Shown here one piece after another: positions 16,347 to 25,389 of a stretch of 64,000 nt of DNA. The notes beneath the pieces are model-generated. The model worked only from the letters and a program-made list of their open reading frames with translations, searched no databases and was not told the DNA's origin. Origin of the DNA: Candidatus Brachybacterium merdavium (lineage in GTDB: Bacteria > Actinomycetota > Actinomycetes > Actinomycetales > Dermabacteraceae); the NCBI GenBank assembly GCA_019118275.1, contig DWZH01000087.1:62001-126000 (forward strand). Direction: 5' to 3'. The stretch's first letter is position 1; every line of letters starts with the position of its first letter. The position numbers and the translations under genes are program-made.

Positions 16347-17873
16347 TCAGCGCCCGGCCGGCTCCTGGGCCAGGCGTGCGTGCAGGGCGCGCAGCCGGGC
16401 CAGGCTCGAGCTCTTGCCCAGCAGCTCCATCGACTCGAACAGCGGCGGTGAGACCCGGCGCCCGGAGATGGCGCTGCGCAGCGGGCCGAAGGCCAGACGG
16501 GGCTTGATGCCCATGCCGTCGATGATGGCCGAGCGCAGGGCCGCCTCGAGGGGCGCGGCGGTGAAGCCGTCCTCGGGAACCGCCTCGAGCTCGCTGATGG
16601 CGCGCTCGAGGACCGCGGCGGGGTCGTCCCCGATCTTCTTCAGGGCGTCATCGGCGACCACGAGCTCCTCGTCAGCGATGAACAGGAAGCGCAGCAGGTC
16701 GGGTGCGTCGCCGAGCAGGTTCATGCGGGTGTGCACCAGCGGCGTCGCGGCGGCGAGCAGCTCGTGCTGCTCATCGGTGACGTGCTCGCCGAGAACACCG
16801 TCCTGCTGGAGGTAGGGGATCATCCGGGCGGTCAGATCGGCCGGCTCGAGCAGGCGGATGTGGTCGGCGTTGATGGCGGTGGCCTTCTTCAGGTCCACCC
16901 GGGCCGGGTTCGGGTTCACGTCCGAGGCGTCGAAGCGCTCGATCAGCTGATCGCGGGTGAAGATGTCCTCGTCGGCGCTGTAGCCCCAGCCCAGCAGGGC
17001 CAGGTAGTTGACCATGCCCTCGGGGATGAAGCCCTGCTCGCGGTAGATGAACAGGTCGGCCTGCGGGTCGCGCTTGGACAGCTTCTTGTTGCCCTCGCCC
17101 ATCACGTAGGGCAGGTGCCCGAAGTGAGGCACCCACTCGGCCACGCCCACGTCGATCAGCGCGTGGTACAGCGCGATCTGACGCGGGGTGGAGGACAGGA
17201 TGTCCTCTCCGCGCAGTACGTGGGTGATGCGCATCAGCGCGTCGTCGATCGGGTTGACCAGGGTGTACAGGGGCTGGCCGTTGGCGCGCACCACGACGAA
17301 ATCCGGGGTGGAGCCGGCTTTGAAGCTGATCTCGCCGCGCACCAGGTCGGTGAAGACGATGTCCTCCTCGGGCATGCGCAGGCGCCAGCTGGGTTCACGC
17401 CCCTCGGCGCGGAAGGCGGCCTTCTGCTCCTCGGTCAGCGTGCGGTCGTAGCCGTCGTAGCCGAGCTGTGGGTCGCGTCCGGCCGCGCGATGGCGCTCGG
17501 AGATCTCCTCCGCGGTGGAGAAGGACTCGTAGATGTGGCCGGCCTCCTTCAGCTTCGCGATCACATCCTGGTAGATCTCGCTGCGCTGGGACTGGCGATA
17601 GGGGCCGTCGGGTCCGCCGACCTCCACGCCCTCGTCCCAGTCGATGCCGAGCCAGCGCATGGCGTCGAGCAGCTGGTGGTAGGACTCCTCGCTGTCGCGG
17701 GAGGCGTCGGTGTCCTCGATGCGGAAGACGAGCTTGCCGCCGTGGTGGCGGGCATGGGCCCAGTTGAACAGGGCGGTGCGGACCAGGCCCACATGCGGGG
17801 TCCCGGTCGGGCTGGGGCAGAAGCGCACCCTCACCGTGTCGGTGGGGGCGGTCAGGGCCGGGGTGGTGCTCAC
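16347..17873 (-). CDS. gltX: Glutamyl-tRNA synthetase, probably non-discriminating
   Basis: Charges tRNA-Glu with glutamate and, where no glutaminyl-tRNA synthetase exists, also tRNA-Gln for later amidation by GatCAB. The 508-residue protein has the class I HIGH-type motif SPTGTPHVG (21-29), the [15 protein letters not shown] block, and the KLSKRD (KMSKS-equivalent) motif near residue 264, followed by an alpha-helical anticodon-binding domain. Length is as in other actinobacterial GltX. tRNA-Glu and tRNA-Gln genes lie directly downstream, and gatCAB is in the same window; mischarging of tRNA-Gln is inferred from that. It follows the fumarylacetoacetase-family gene by 50 bases. Confidence 0.96.
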   Translation of the reverse strand: MSTTPALTAPTDTVRVRFCPSPTGTPHVGLVRTALFNWAHARHHGGKLVFRIEDTDASRDSEESYHQLLDAMRWLGIDWDEGVEVGGPDGPYRQSQRSEIYQDVIAKLKEAGHIYESFSTAEEISERHRAAGRDPQLGYDGYDRTLTEEQKAAFRAEGREPSWRLRMPEEDIVFTDLVRGEISFKAGSTPDFVVVRANGQPLYTLVNPIDDALMRITHVLRGEDILSSTPRQIALYHALIDVGVAEWVPHFGHLPYVMGEGNKKLSKRDPQADLFIYREQGFIPEGMVNYLALLGWGYSADEDIFTRDQLIERFDASDVNPNPARVDLKKATAINADHIRLLEPADLTARMIPYLQQDGVLGEHVTDEQHELLAAATPLVHTRMNLLGDAPDLLRFLFIADEELVVADDALKKIGDDPAAVLERAISELEAVPEDGFTAAPLEAALRSAIIDGMGIKPRLAFGPLRSAISGRRVSPPLFESMELLGKSSSLARLRALHARLAQEPAGR

Positions 17874-17923
17874 GCGTGATGCTCCTGTGGTCGGTCGGAG
17901 AGACGGGGCGGACGGCGTCGCGG

Positions 17924-18700
17924 TCAGCGGCGCACGACGGGGTTGGACAGCGTGCCGATGCCTTCGATGGTCACGTCAATCGTGGATCCGGCCTCGACGG
18001 AGCGCACTCCGGCGGGGGTGCCGGTCAGGATGATGTCACCGGGCAGCAGGGTGACCACGCGGGAGATCTCGGCGATCAGCTCGGAGACCGTGCGGACCAT
18101 GTCGGCGGTCGAGCCGGCCTGAGCGACCTCTCCGTCGACGCTCGAGCCGATCGACGCGGCCGAAGAACCCAGATCGGTCTCGATCCAGGGGCCGATCGGA
18201 CACGAGGTGTCGAAGGCCTTGGCGCGGAACCACTGGTCCTCCTCGCGCTGGGCGTCGCGGGCGGTGAGGTCGTTGGCGCAGGTGTAGCCGAGGATCACGT
18301 CGCTCGCCTGCTCCGGCTCGACGTCCTTGGCCATGCGTTTGATGACCACCGCGAGCTCGGCCTCGAGGCTGACCTCCTGACTGTAGGAGGGCAGCACGAT
18401 CGGATCGCCCGGGCCGATCACGGCCGTGTTGGGCTTGAGGAACAGCAGGGGCTGCTCGGGCACCTCGTTGCCGAGCTCGGCGGCGTGGGCGGCGTAGTTG
18501 CGGCCCACGCACACCACCTTCGAGCGGGGGATGACGGGCGCCAGCAGGCGCACGTCCTCCAAAGGGACGATGGTTCCGGTGGGGCGGATCTCTGTGTACA
18601 GGGGGTCTCCGGTGATCCCGTAGACCATCTCCTGACCGTCCTTCTCCTGGACGATGCCGTACATCGGATCTTCGCCGGTAGTGAATCGGGCGATGCGCAT
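17924..18700 (-). CDS. Fumarylacetoacetate hydrolase family protein
   Basis: A 258-residue metal-dependent hydrolase, isomerase or decarboxylase of the FAH superfamily. I start at ATG 18700 ([11 protein letters not shown]); the open frame continues 167 codons upstream but those overlap the DUF2199 gene region. The catalytic core shows [39 protein letters not shown] (metal-binding Glu pair) and [14 protein letters not shown], with [15 protein letters not shown] near the end. Homologues are commonly found just upstream of gltX in actinobacteria, as here. Its substrate is unknown; candidates include oxaloacetate or acylpyruvates, but nothing in the context decides. Confidence 0.88.
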   Translation of the reverse strand: MRIARFTTGEDPMYGIVQEKDGQEMVYGITGDPLYTEIRPTGTIVPLEDVRLLAPVIPRSKVVCVGRNYAAHAAELGNEVPEQPLLFLKPNTAVIGPGDPIVLPSYSQEVSLEAELAVVIKRMAKDVEPEQASDVILGYTCANDLTARDAQREEDQWFRAKAFDTSCPIGPWIETDLGSSAASIGSSVDGEVAQAGSTADMVRTVSELIAEISRVVTLLPGDIILTGTPAGVRSVEAGSTIDVTIEGIGTLSNPVVRR

Positions 18701-18819
18701 GCCCGTCAGTCTAGGCCGCCGCGGGGCCGGCGCACCGTGGCTGGGACGCTGCGCGGGGTGCGGCGCCGCCACCAGGCCCTCCCCGCGATCACGGTCGGCG
18801 GCGGCCCCGGGAAGGCATG

Positions 18820-19362
18820 TCAGCTCATCGGGTCCTGCAGCTGGAACGCACGGATCCGTAGCTCGGCCTCGCGACGGGTGACGCCGCCGTGGAAGTCCCG
18901 GACCAGAGGATGGTCGAAAGTCGAATCGGGGGTGATCATCGGGCGGTAGGGGCCGCGGGTGCTCACCAGCACCGGCACCGTCATCGCGGCCTCGTATCCC
19001 GGCAGGGCGGTGGCCAGGCGCCCGCTGTAGGTGGCCCGATAGCAGTCGTCCTCGTAGTGCTCGACGTAGTCGTCGAAGTCGCGCGGTTCGAGGCTGACCC
19101 ATGGCCCGTACTCGAGTCTGCGCACGGGGTCCTGCACGACTGGTATGGACATCACCGTCCGGATGAAGCAGTCTGCGTGCCCGGGCCCGGAGATGATGCA
19201 CAGGTCGTCGGTGGCCTGGGCCTGGCGCTGACGGTCCGGACCGAGGTCCAGGAAGGCATCAGGACGGCGGAAGGCCAGCGCCGGCCAAGGGCGCAGCGGG
19301 CTGCCGTCGCTCTCCCGATACGAAGTACGGCAGCACGGGCAGTCGAAGTCGATGCCGGTCAT
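18820..19362 (-). CDS. DUF2199 domain protein
   Basis: A 180-residue cytoplasmic protein of unknown function. The start at ATG 19362 gives MTGIDFDCPCC; the longer open frame adds 67 residues that look like translated intergenic DNA. The N-terminal CPCC, a second Cys pair region (DDLCIISGPGHADCFIR) and the LEYGPWVSLEP motif are the marks of DUF2199, proposed to bind metal. It converges on nothing obvious; the FAH gene lies 119 bases downstream on the same strand. No function is claimed. Confidence 0.85.
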   Translation of the reverse strand: MTGIDFDCPCCRTSYRESDGSPLRPWPALAFRRPDAFLDLGPDRQRQAQATDDLCIISGPGHADCFIRTVMSIPVVQDPVRRLEYGPWVSLEPRDFDDYVEHYEDDCYRATYSGRLATALPGYEAAMTVPVLVSTRGPYRPMITPDSTFDHPLVRDFHGGVTRREAELRIRAFQLQDPMS

Positions 19363-19601
19363 GAGGGGGTCCCTTCGGGGGTGACAGCAGATGGTTCGGT
19401 GCGGTGCACAAGGAATCCGGCCCGCAGCGGTGACCTGCACGGTAGGGACGAGGGCAACGCTCGCGCCGCGTTCCTCCCCGGTCTGGGGACACAGGGCCCC
19501 TGGGGAGGAAGGCCCGCTCCCCCGGAGGAAGGGCCGGACGACGACTCCTCCTACGATGGACACCGTTCATCCGCCGCCCAGGAGAGGTCAGGAGCACACC
19601 G

Positions 19602-20573
19602 ATGCCCACGCTGCCGCCGCGCCGGATCCTGTCCGCCGCCCAGGCCTCCGCAGCGCGCCGCGCCCACGAAGAGCGCGCGGATCAGCTGACGGCCGGCCAT
19701 CGCGAGCGCAAGCAGCGCGGACAGAAGCATCCGGTCGAGGACTTCCTGTTCACCTATTACCCCTTCTCCCCCGCGCGGCTGCGACGCTGGCATCCGGGCT
19801 GGGACGCGGCCTACGACGCCGCCGCGGACGCCGATGACCAGGGCGAGGCGCTGATCCGTGACGTCGATGCCTCCGGTCGCCGCTCCTGGTACCGAGACTC
19901 GGCCTGCGACGGGAAGACGCTGCGCCGAGCCGATGTCGGCCGCTTCCTGACCGAGCGTGGTGATGCGCTGGCCTTCATCCACCGCCTGCTGACCGCCTCG
20001 CAGCTGACCCGCCGGCGCCCTCAGTTCGGCTGCCTGGGACTGCACGAGTGGGCAATGGTGCACGGCCTCGGGCCCGATGAGAAGCGTCACGAGGATCTCC
20101 CGCTGCGCCTGCCCCCGGCGGAGACCGACGCGGTCGTCGAGCGCGAGAAGCTGGTGTGCTCCCACATCGATGCCTTCCGCTTCTTCACTCCCACCGCAGC
20201 GCCCCGCAACGCCTTCCGGCCCACCCGGGAGGCACAAGTCGCCCACGACAACCCGGCCTGCTTGCATGTGGGGATGGACCTGTACAAATGGTCGATGAAG
20301 CTCAGCCCGCTGCTGCCGTCCGATCTGCTGCTGGATTGCTTCGAGCAGGCCCGCGAGACCCGGGTGCTGGACATGGAGGCCAGCCCCTACGACCTGCGCC
20401 CCCTCGGCTACGGGGTGGTGGCGATCGAGACTCCCGCCGGCAAGGCCGAGTACGTGCGCCGACAGCGCGACCTGGCCCAGCGGGCGGACCGCCTGCGGCA
20501 GCGGATCCTCGCCGTCATGGAGCCGCTCGTGCCCGCGGAGGCCGACGAGCCCGCCGCACCCCTGTCCTCGTAA
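19602..20573 (+). CDS. Conserved actinobacterial protein, sometimes called 3-methyladenine DNA glycosylase
   Basis: A 323-residue soluble protein, started by an ATG after AGGAG. Recognisable segments are HPVEDFLFTYYPFSPARLRR, RRWHPGWD, GCLGLHEWAMVHG and HIDAFRFFTPTA. I recall this family as widespread in actinobacteria, where genomes often name it 3-methyladenine DNA glycosylase. I see no helix-hairpin-helix/GPD motif or catalytic Asp to support that label, so it should be read as a conserved protein of unproven function. It lies 110 bases ahead of the helicase gene on the same strand. Confidence 0.72.
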   Translation: MPTLPPRRILSAAQASAARRAHEERADQLTAGHRERKQRGQKHPVEDFLFTYYPFSPARLRRWHPGWDAAYDAAADADDQGEALIRDVDASGRRSWYRDSACDGKTLRRADVGRFLTERGDALAFIHRLLTASQLTRRRPQFGCLGLHEWAMVHGLGPDEKRHEDLPLRLPPAETDAVVEREKLVCSHIDAFRFFTPTAAPRNAFRPTREAQVAHDNPACLHVGMDLYKWSMKLSPLLPSDLLLDCFEQARETRVLDMEASPYDLRPLGYGVVAIETPAGKAEYVRRQRDLAQRADRLRQRILAVMEPLVPAEADEPAAPLSS

Positions 20574-20683
20574 CCGCGAGGAGCACGGGCCCTCGAGCCT
20601 GCGCACCCTGGCGGTGATCGATCTCGGTCACAGGGCAGGTGCGGGTGTGCAGCGGCTTCGAAGGCCCCTGGCAGACTGGGCAC

Positions 20684-23242
20684 ATGGCTTCCCTCGCTCC
20701 CTTCCTGCCCTCTGATCGTCCGACCGACAGCGAGGACGCGATCATCGACGGCTTCTTCGCGGCGCAGGAGGCTGCGGGGCGCATCCTGTACCCGCATCAG
20801 GAGGAGGCCCTGCTCGCGGTCGCCGCGGGCGACCACGTGATCGCCGCGACCCCGACCGGGTCCGGTAAGACCACGATCGCCTATTCCGCGGTCTTCGCCG
20901 CGATGGCCCGTGGACAGCGCTCCTACTACACCGCCCCCATCAAGGCGCTCGTCTCCGAGAAGTTCTTCGACCTGGTCTCCCAGTTCGGCGCCGAGAACGT
21001 AGGCATGATGACCGGCGACTCCGCTGTCAACCACGATGCCCCGATCATCGTGTGCACCGCCGAGATCTTCGCCAACCACGCCCTGCGCGACGGCCCCGGC
21101 TCCGATGTGGGCCTGGCGGTGATGGACGAGTTCCACTTCTACGGCGACTCCCAGCGCGGCTGGGCCTGGCAGGTTCCCCTCGTGGAGCTGCCCGAGTGCC
21201 AGTTCGTGCTGATGAGCGCGACCCTGGGCGACGTGAGCTTCTTCGTGGAGGATCTGGAGGAGCGCACCCAGACGGAGGTGACCGTCATCGACGACGCCCC
21301 GCGCCCGGTCCCGCTGGACTTCCGTTGGTCGCTGGAACCGCTGCCGGACACGATCACCACCATCCTGGCCGATCGCGACGCACCGGTCTACATCGTCCAC
21401 TTCACTCAGAAGGACGCCCTGGAGCAGGCGCAGGCGCTGGCCGGCCAGAAGATCCTGAGCCGCGAGGAGAAGGAGCGCATCCGGGAGATCATCGGCGACT
21501 TCCGCTTCTCCAAGGGCTTCGGGCAGATCCTGTCCAAGCTGGTGAGGGAGGGCATCGGGGTCCACCACGCCGGGATGCTGCCCAAGTACCGGCGCCTGGT
21601 CGAGAAGCTGGCCCAGTCCGGGCTGCTGAAGATCATCTGCGGCACCGACACGCTCGGGGTGGGCATCAACGTGCCCATCCGCACCGTGCTGCTGACGGGC
21701 CTGGCGAAGTTCGACGGCAAGCGGATGCGGCTGCTGAACGCCCGGGAGTTCCACCAGATCGCCGGTCGCGCCGGACGCGCGGGCTTCGACACCATCGGTC
21801 ACGTCGTGGTGCAGGCGCCGACGTGGACCATCGAGTTCGAGAAGGAGCGCGCGAAGCAGCGGGCCCGTGAGGAGGCCGGCAAGGCCCCCAACAATGCGAA
21901 GAAGCGCAAGAAGGAGCCCAAGCCGCGGATCCCCGAAGGTGCGATCTCCTGGTCGGAGGCGAACCTGACCAAGCTGGTGGACAACGCCCCCGAACCCCTG
22001 CGACCGCACCTGCGCATCACGGCCGGGATGGTGCTGGCACTGATCGCCCGCCCCGGTGATGCGATCGCCGCCGGCCGCCACCTGATCATGACCAGCCACC
22101 AGACCCGCGCTCAGAAGCTGAAGCTGGCGCGGGAGGCCATCGAGATCCTCAAGGGCCTCAAGGAGGCCGAGATCGTCGAGATCCTCGAGCAGCCCGACCA
22201 CCTCGGCCGGCGCATCGTCCTGGTCGAGGATCTGCAGCTGGATTTCACGATGAATCAGCCGCTGGCGCCCTTCGCGATCGCCATGATCGACACCCTCGAC
22301 GAGGAGTCGGAGTCCCTGACCCTGGACACCGTCTCGATCATCGAGTCGATCCTCGAGGACCCGCGCCAGATCCTGCTGGCCCAGCAGAACGCCGCCAAGG
22401 GCGAGCTCCTCGCGGAGCTGAAGGCCGATGGCGTCGAGTACACCGAGCGCATGGCGCAGCTGGACGAGGTCACCTGGCCAAAGCCCCTGGAGGAGGACCT
22501 CGAGGCGGCGCTGGAGATCTACGCGAAGACCCGCCCCTGGGTGCGCATCGAGGACCTCTCCCCCAAGTCCATCGTCCGGGAGATCTACGAGACCGGCCAG
22601 ACCTTCTCGGAGTTCGTCCAGCGCTACGGGCTGCAACGCTCGGAGGGCATCGTGCTGCGCTACCTCTCCGACGCCTACCGGGCGCTGCGCCGCACCATCC
22701 CCCAGGATCTGCGCACCGAGCAGCTCGATGATCTCATCGAGTGGCTGGGGGTGCTGGTGCGCGGCATCGACTCCTCCCTGCTCGACGAGTGGGAGGCCCT
22801 GTCCCATCCCGAGGATGCGGAGGCGGACGGGGCGGCGGAGATCCGGCCGACCACCCCGCGCGGGCTGTCGGCGCAGACCAAGGTGCTGCGCACCATGGTG
22901 CGTGCGGCGATGTGGCAGCGGGTCGAGCATTTCGCCTTCGAGCGTGAGCAACGGCTGGCCGAGCTCGACGGGGCCTCGGGCTGGGACCGCTCGCGCTGGG
23001 CGCAGGCCATGGACGAGTACTACGACGCCTACGATGACGTGGGCATCGATGGGCCGGCCCGCTCGCCGCAGTTGCTGCAGATCACCGAGGAGTCGAGGAT
23101 CTGGCGGATCCGGCAGGTGCTCGCCGATCCGGACGGGAACCACGACTGGGCGATCGAGGCCGAGCTCGATCTGGAGGCCACCGACGAGGCGGGTGAGCCG
23201 GTGCTCGCGATCACCCATGTCGGGGACATCGCCGACCGCTGA
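20684..23242 (+). CDS. Ski2-like DEAD/DEAH-box helicase with DUF3516 C-terminus
   Basis: An ATP-dependent superfamily 2 helicase of the Ski2/Mtr4-like group, likely acting on RNA. I start at ATG 20684 (852 residues). Walker A is ATPTGSGKTT (55-64), motif II is DEFH (about 147), motif III is MSATL (about 178) and motif VI is HQIAGRAGRAGF (about 357). The second half, with a charged linker around residues 385-420 (KNAKKRKKEPKPR-like) and long helical stretches, fits DUF3516, which marks an actinobacterial subfamily distinct from HelY. It is followed by 229 bases of gene-free DNA with no clear signal, then the converging nar operon. Confidence 0.9.
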   Translation: MASLAPFLPSDRPTDSEDAIIDGFFAAQEAAGRILYPHQEEALLAVAAGDHVIAATPTGSGKTTIAYSAVFAAMARGQRSYYTAPIKALVSEKFFDLVSQFGAENVGMMTGDSAVNHDAPIIVCTAEIFANHALRDGPGSDVGLAVMDEFHFYGDSQRGWAWQVPLVELPECQFVLMSATLGDVSFFVEDLEERTQTEVTVIDDAPRPVPLDFRWSLEPLPDTITTILADRDAPVYIVHFTQKDALEQAQALAGQKILSREEKERIREIIGDFRFSKGFGQILSKLVREGIGVHHAGMLPKYRRLVEKLAQSGLLKIICGTDTLGVGINVPIRTVLLTGLAKFDGKRMRLLNAREFHQIAGRAGRAGFDTIGHVVVQAPTWTIEFEKERAKQRAREEAGKAPNNAKKRKKEPKPRIPEGAISWSEANLTKLVDNAPEPLRPHLRITAGMVLALIARPGDAIAAGRHLIMTSHQTRAQKLKLAREAIEILKGLKEAEIVEILEQPDHLGRRIVLVEDLQLDFTMNQPLAPFAIAMIDTLDEESESLTLDTVSIIESILEDPRQILLAQQNAAKGELLAELKADGVEYTERMAQLDEVTWPKPLEEDLEAALEIYAKTRPWVRIEDLSPKSIVREIYETGQTFSEFVQRYGLQRSEGIVLRYLSDAYRALRRTIPQDLRTEQLDDLIEWLGVLVRGIDSSLLDEWEALSHPEDAEADGAAEIRPTTPRGLSAQTKVLRTMVRAAMWQRVEHFAFEREQRLAELDGASGWDRSRWAQAMDEYYDAYDDVGIDGPARSPQLLQITEESRIWRIRQVLADPDGNHDWAIEAELDLEATDEAGEPVLAITHVGDIADR

Positions 23243-23471
23243 CCCGGTTGGACCGGTACGCAGGGAGCCGACATCTGTTCTGGCTCGCCCACGATCAGCT
23301 TGGAAGGATGTGCATCACGCCCGACGGAGTGGTCTCAAGAGCGGGATCGGGCAGTGAAGGGCCGCTCGGCATTTCGGTGTCGTCGGTACCTGATCAGATC
23401 GCCTGCACCGAGGTCGGCAACACACGCCGCCGGCCGCAACAGGCCCGGAAGAACGTGGTGGCGAGCACAGG

Positions 23472-23756
23472 TCAGGTATCGACCCGGGTGGTGGTGACCC
23501 GCTCGATGACCTCGCAGGCCTCTTCCAGGCCGGCGCCGCGCCCCATGGCATAGCCGACCAGGAAGGAGGAGATCGGGGCCATCGAGCGCTGCACCTCGCG
23601 TGCCACCACCCCGGTCATCACGTGCACCCGGTCCACGTCCATCGGGCAGTCCTCGATCTGCAGCGCGGCCTCGACCCGGCGGATCCACGGCAGCAACTCG
23701 CTCTCCCAGTCGTCCTGGCTGGTGACCGGGGGCTTCGCGCCCTTCACAGCCGTCAT
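23472..23756 (-). CDS. DUF6457 protein at the end of the nar operon
   Basis: A 94-residue helical protein. The pattern VEAALQIEDCPMDVDRVHVM and ISSFLVGYAMGRG is that of DUF6457, which in actinobacteria also occurs as a C-terminal domain of MobA-like molybdenum-cofactor nucleotidyltransferases. Here it stands alone and its start overlaps the narI stop by one base (TGATG), making it the fifth gene of narGHJI. A role in molybdenum-cofactor handling or nitrate reductase maturation is inferred from those links; no catalytic residues are visible. Confidence 0.8.
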   Translation of the reverse strand: MTAVKGAKPPVTSQDDWESELLPWIRRVEAALQIEDCPMDVDRVHVMTGVVAREVQRSMAPISSFLVGYAMGRGAGLEEACEVIERVTTTRVDT

Positions 23757-24487
23757 CAGAACTTCACCCTCTCCCAGCCGCGGCGCTCGGCCTCCTTGCG
23801 GGGGTCCTTGCTGCGGTAGACGATGTAGGGCCGGGTCAGGTACCCGACCGGGGCCGCGAAGACGTGCACCAGGCGGGTGAAGGGCCAGATCCCGAACAGC
23901 AGCAGCGCCGAGAGCACGTGCAGCTGGAAGAACAGCGGCGCGGAGGACATCAGCGCGGCGTCCGGCCGCAGGGTCCAGAAGTTCCGGAACCAGATGGACA
24001 CGCCCTCACGGTAGTCATAGGTGCCGAAAGCGGTCTCGACCACCGTCGCGAGCACTCCGAACAGGATCGTCGCGGCCAGGAACAGGTACATCAGCTTGTC
24101 GCCGGCGGTGGTGGCGCCGAACACCCTGGTGTTGGTGCGGCGGCGGTAGATCAGGATCAGCAGGCCGCCCACGCAGGCGACGGCCGCCGCGAGCCCGATG
24201 GTGGCCGCCATCAGGTGGTAGACGTGGTCGCTGACGCCCACGGCGCGGGTCCAGGACTTGGGGATCCCCAGACCCACCACGTGCCCGAAGAAGATCCCGA
24301 TGATCCCGTAGTGGAACAGCGGGGAGCCGATCGCCAGCAGTTTCGACTCGTAGATCTGGCTGGAGCGGGTGGTCCAGCCGAATCGGTCGTAGCGGAACCG
24401 CCAGATGTGGCCGAGCACGAAGACGGCGAGCATCACATACGGCAGCACCACCCACAGCAGCAGCTCGAGCATCGAGACCTCGCTCAT
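23756..24487 (-). CDS. narI: Respiratory nitrate reductase gamma subunit
   Basis: Membrane cytochrome b subunit that oxidises menaquinol and passes electrons to NarH. The ATG at 24487 (243 residues) overlaps the narJ stop as ATGA; 26 in-frame codons upstream belong to narJ sequence. Five hydrophobic helices are visible. The heme-ligating histidines lie in the second (FHYGIIGIFFGHVVG) and fifth (LHVLSALLLFGIWPFTRLVH) helices. Length is slightly above the usual 225 residues. Confidence 0.96.
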   Translation of the reverse strand: MSEVSMLELLLWVVLPYVMLAVFVLGHIWRFRYDRFGWTTRSSQIYESKLLAIGSPLFHYGIIGIFFGHVVGLGIPKSWTRAVGVSDHVYHLMAATIGLAAAVACVGGLLILIYRRRTNTRVFGATTAGDKLMYLFLAATILFGVLATVVETAFGTYDYREGVSIWFRNFWTLRPDAALMSSAPLFFQLHVLSALLLFGIWPFTRLVHVFAAPVGYLTRPYIVYRSKDPRKEAERRGWERVKF

Positions 24488-25389
24488 GATGGTCGTCCTC
24501 TCATCAGATCCACCGGGACCGGCCCCGGTGCGGCCGCCCCGGCTCCCGGGGCATGGGATCCACAACCGGAGGAGGCGGCATGGGTCTGGCCCATCAGATC
24601 GGCCGCGTCCGCATCCAGACCGGCCATCCCGCCGAGTCCTTCGGCGCCGTAGCCGTCCAGGCCGACGGTCTCCTCCTCGGGGCCCTCCTCCGCCAGGCGC
24701 AGCACGGCCTCGCGATCATCGGCATCCAGGGGCGGCAGCGTCGCGCACAGCGCCTGCAGCGCTCCGTGCCAGTGCGAGCCGATGTCGTCCAGGTGCAGCC
24801 GCAGCAGCTCGACGCCGGGCCGGTTGGCGCGCAGGATCTTCGCGCCCCGCTCCGCGTCGTGGGCGGCGGCGAACTCCAGCACGACCGGCAGGTGGTCGGG
24901 CAGCTCATCGGTGCCGACCTCGACGCCGGCGGCCCGGAAGTCCTGCTTGATCCGCACCAGGGCCATGCCGCGACGGCGGGTATCACCCTGGCTGAAATAG
25001 GTCAGGTACAGGCAGCCGCGGCGACGGGTGTCGAAGGTGTCGACGTACTCCTCCTGCAGGGAGAGGGCATCGCGCCGGCTCAGCCGGTCGACCGTGCGCA
25101 GCAGCGCCTCCCGGGCCGGATCCGGCAGCGCGGTGGCGAGCTCGCGGATCTGCGGCAGCCGCTGGATCAGCTGCTCGTCGGGATAGGTCAGCAGCCACGA
25201 CACCGCGATCCAGCAGGCCCGCAGCTCATCGGTGCTCATCCCCGAGGCGTGCAGCAGGTCGGCGGGGGTCCTTGCCCGGCGCGGGCGGGTCGCCGTCGCC
25301 ACGCCCCCGGACGGTGCGGGGCCACCCTGGGGGCCGGGGGACGCGCCCCCGCTCCCCCGTCGGCCCAGGAGCCGTGCCAGCGCGCCCAT
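24484..25389 (-). CDS. narJ: Nitrate reductase assembly chaperone
   Basis: System-specific chaperone that helps insert molybdenum cofactor and clusters into NarGH before membrane attachment; not part of the final enzyme. The core from about residue 52 to 245 (WIAVSWLLTYPDEQL, LQEEYVDTFDTRRRGCLYL, PDHLPVVLEFAA) is classic NarJ. At 301 residues it is longer than usual, with a 50-residue Gly/Pro/Arg-rich front and a 50-residue Gly/Ala-rich tail. ATG 25389 overlaps the narH stop (TGATG), which favours this start over the internal ATG at 25239. Confidence 0.93.
   Translation of the reverse strand: MGALARLLGRRGSGGASPGPQGGPAPSGGVATATRPRRARTPADLLHASGMSTDELRACWIAVSWLLTYPDEQLIQRLPQIRELATALPDPAREALLRTVDRLSRRDALSLQEEYVDTFDTRRRGCLYLTYFSQGDTRRRGMALVRIKQDFRAAGVEVGTDELPDHLPVVLEFAAAHDAERGAKILRANRPGVELLRLHLDDIGSHWHGALQALCATLPPLDADDREAVLRLAEEGPEEETVGLDGYGAEGLGGMAGLDADAADLMGQTHAASSGCGSHAPGAGAAAPGPVPVDLMRGRPS

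Noticed and set aside
20408..23218. A 936-codon minus-strand frame opposite the helicase
   Set aside because: The plus strand has all helicase motifs; the minus frame is rich in His, Gln, Arg and Val as expected for a shadow.
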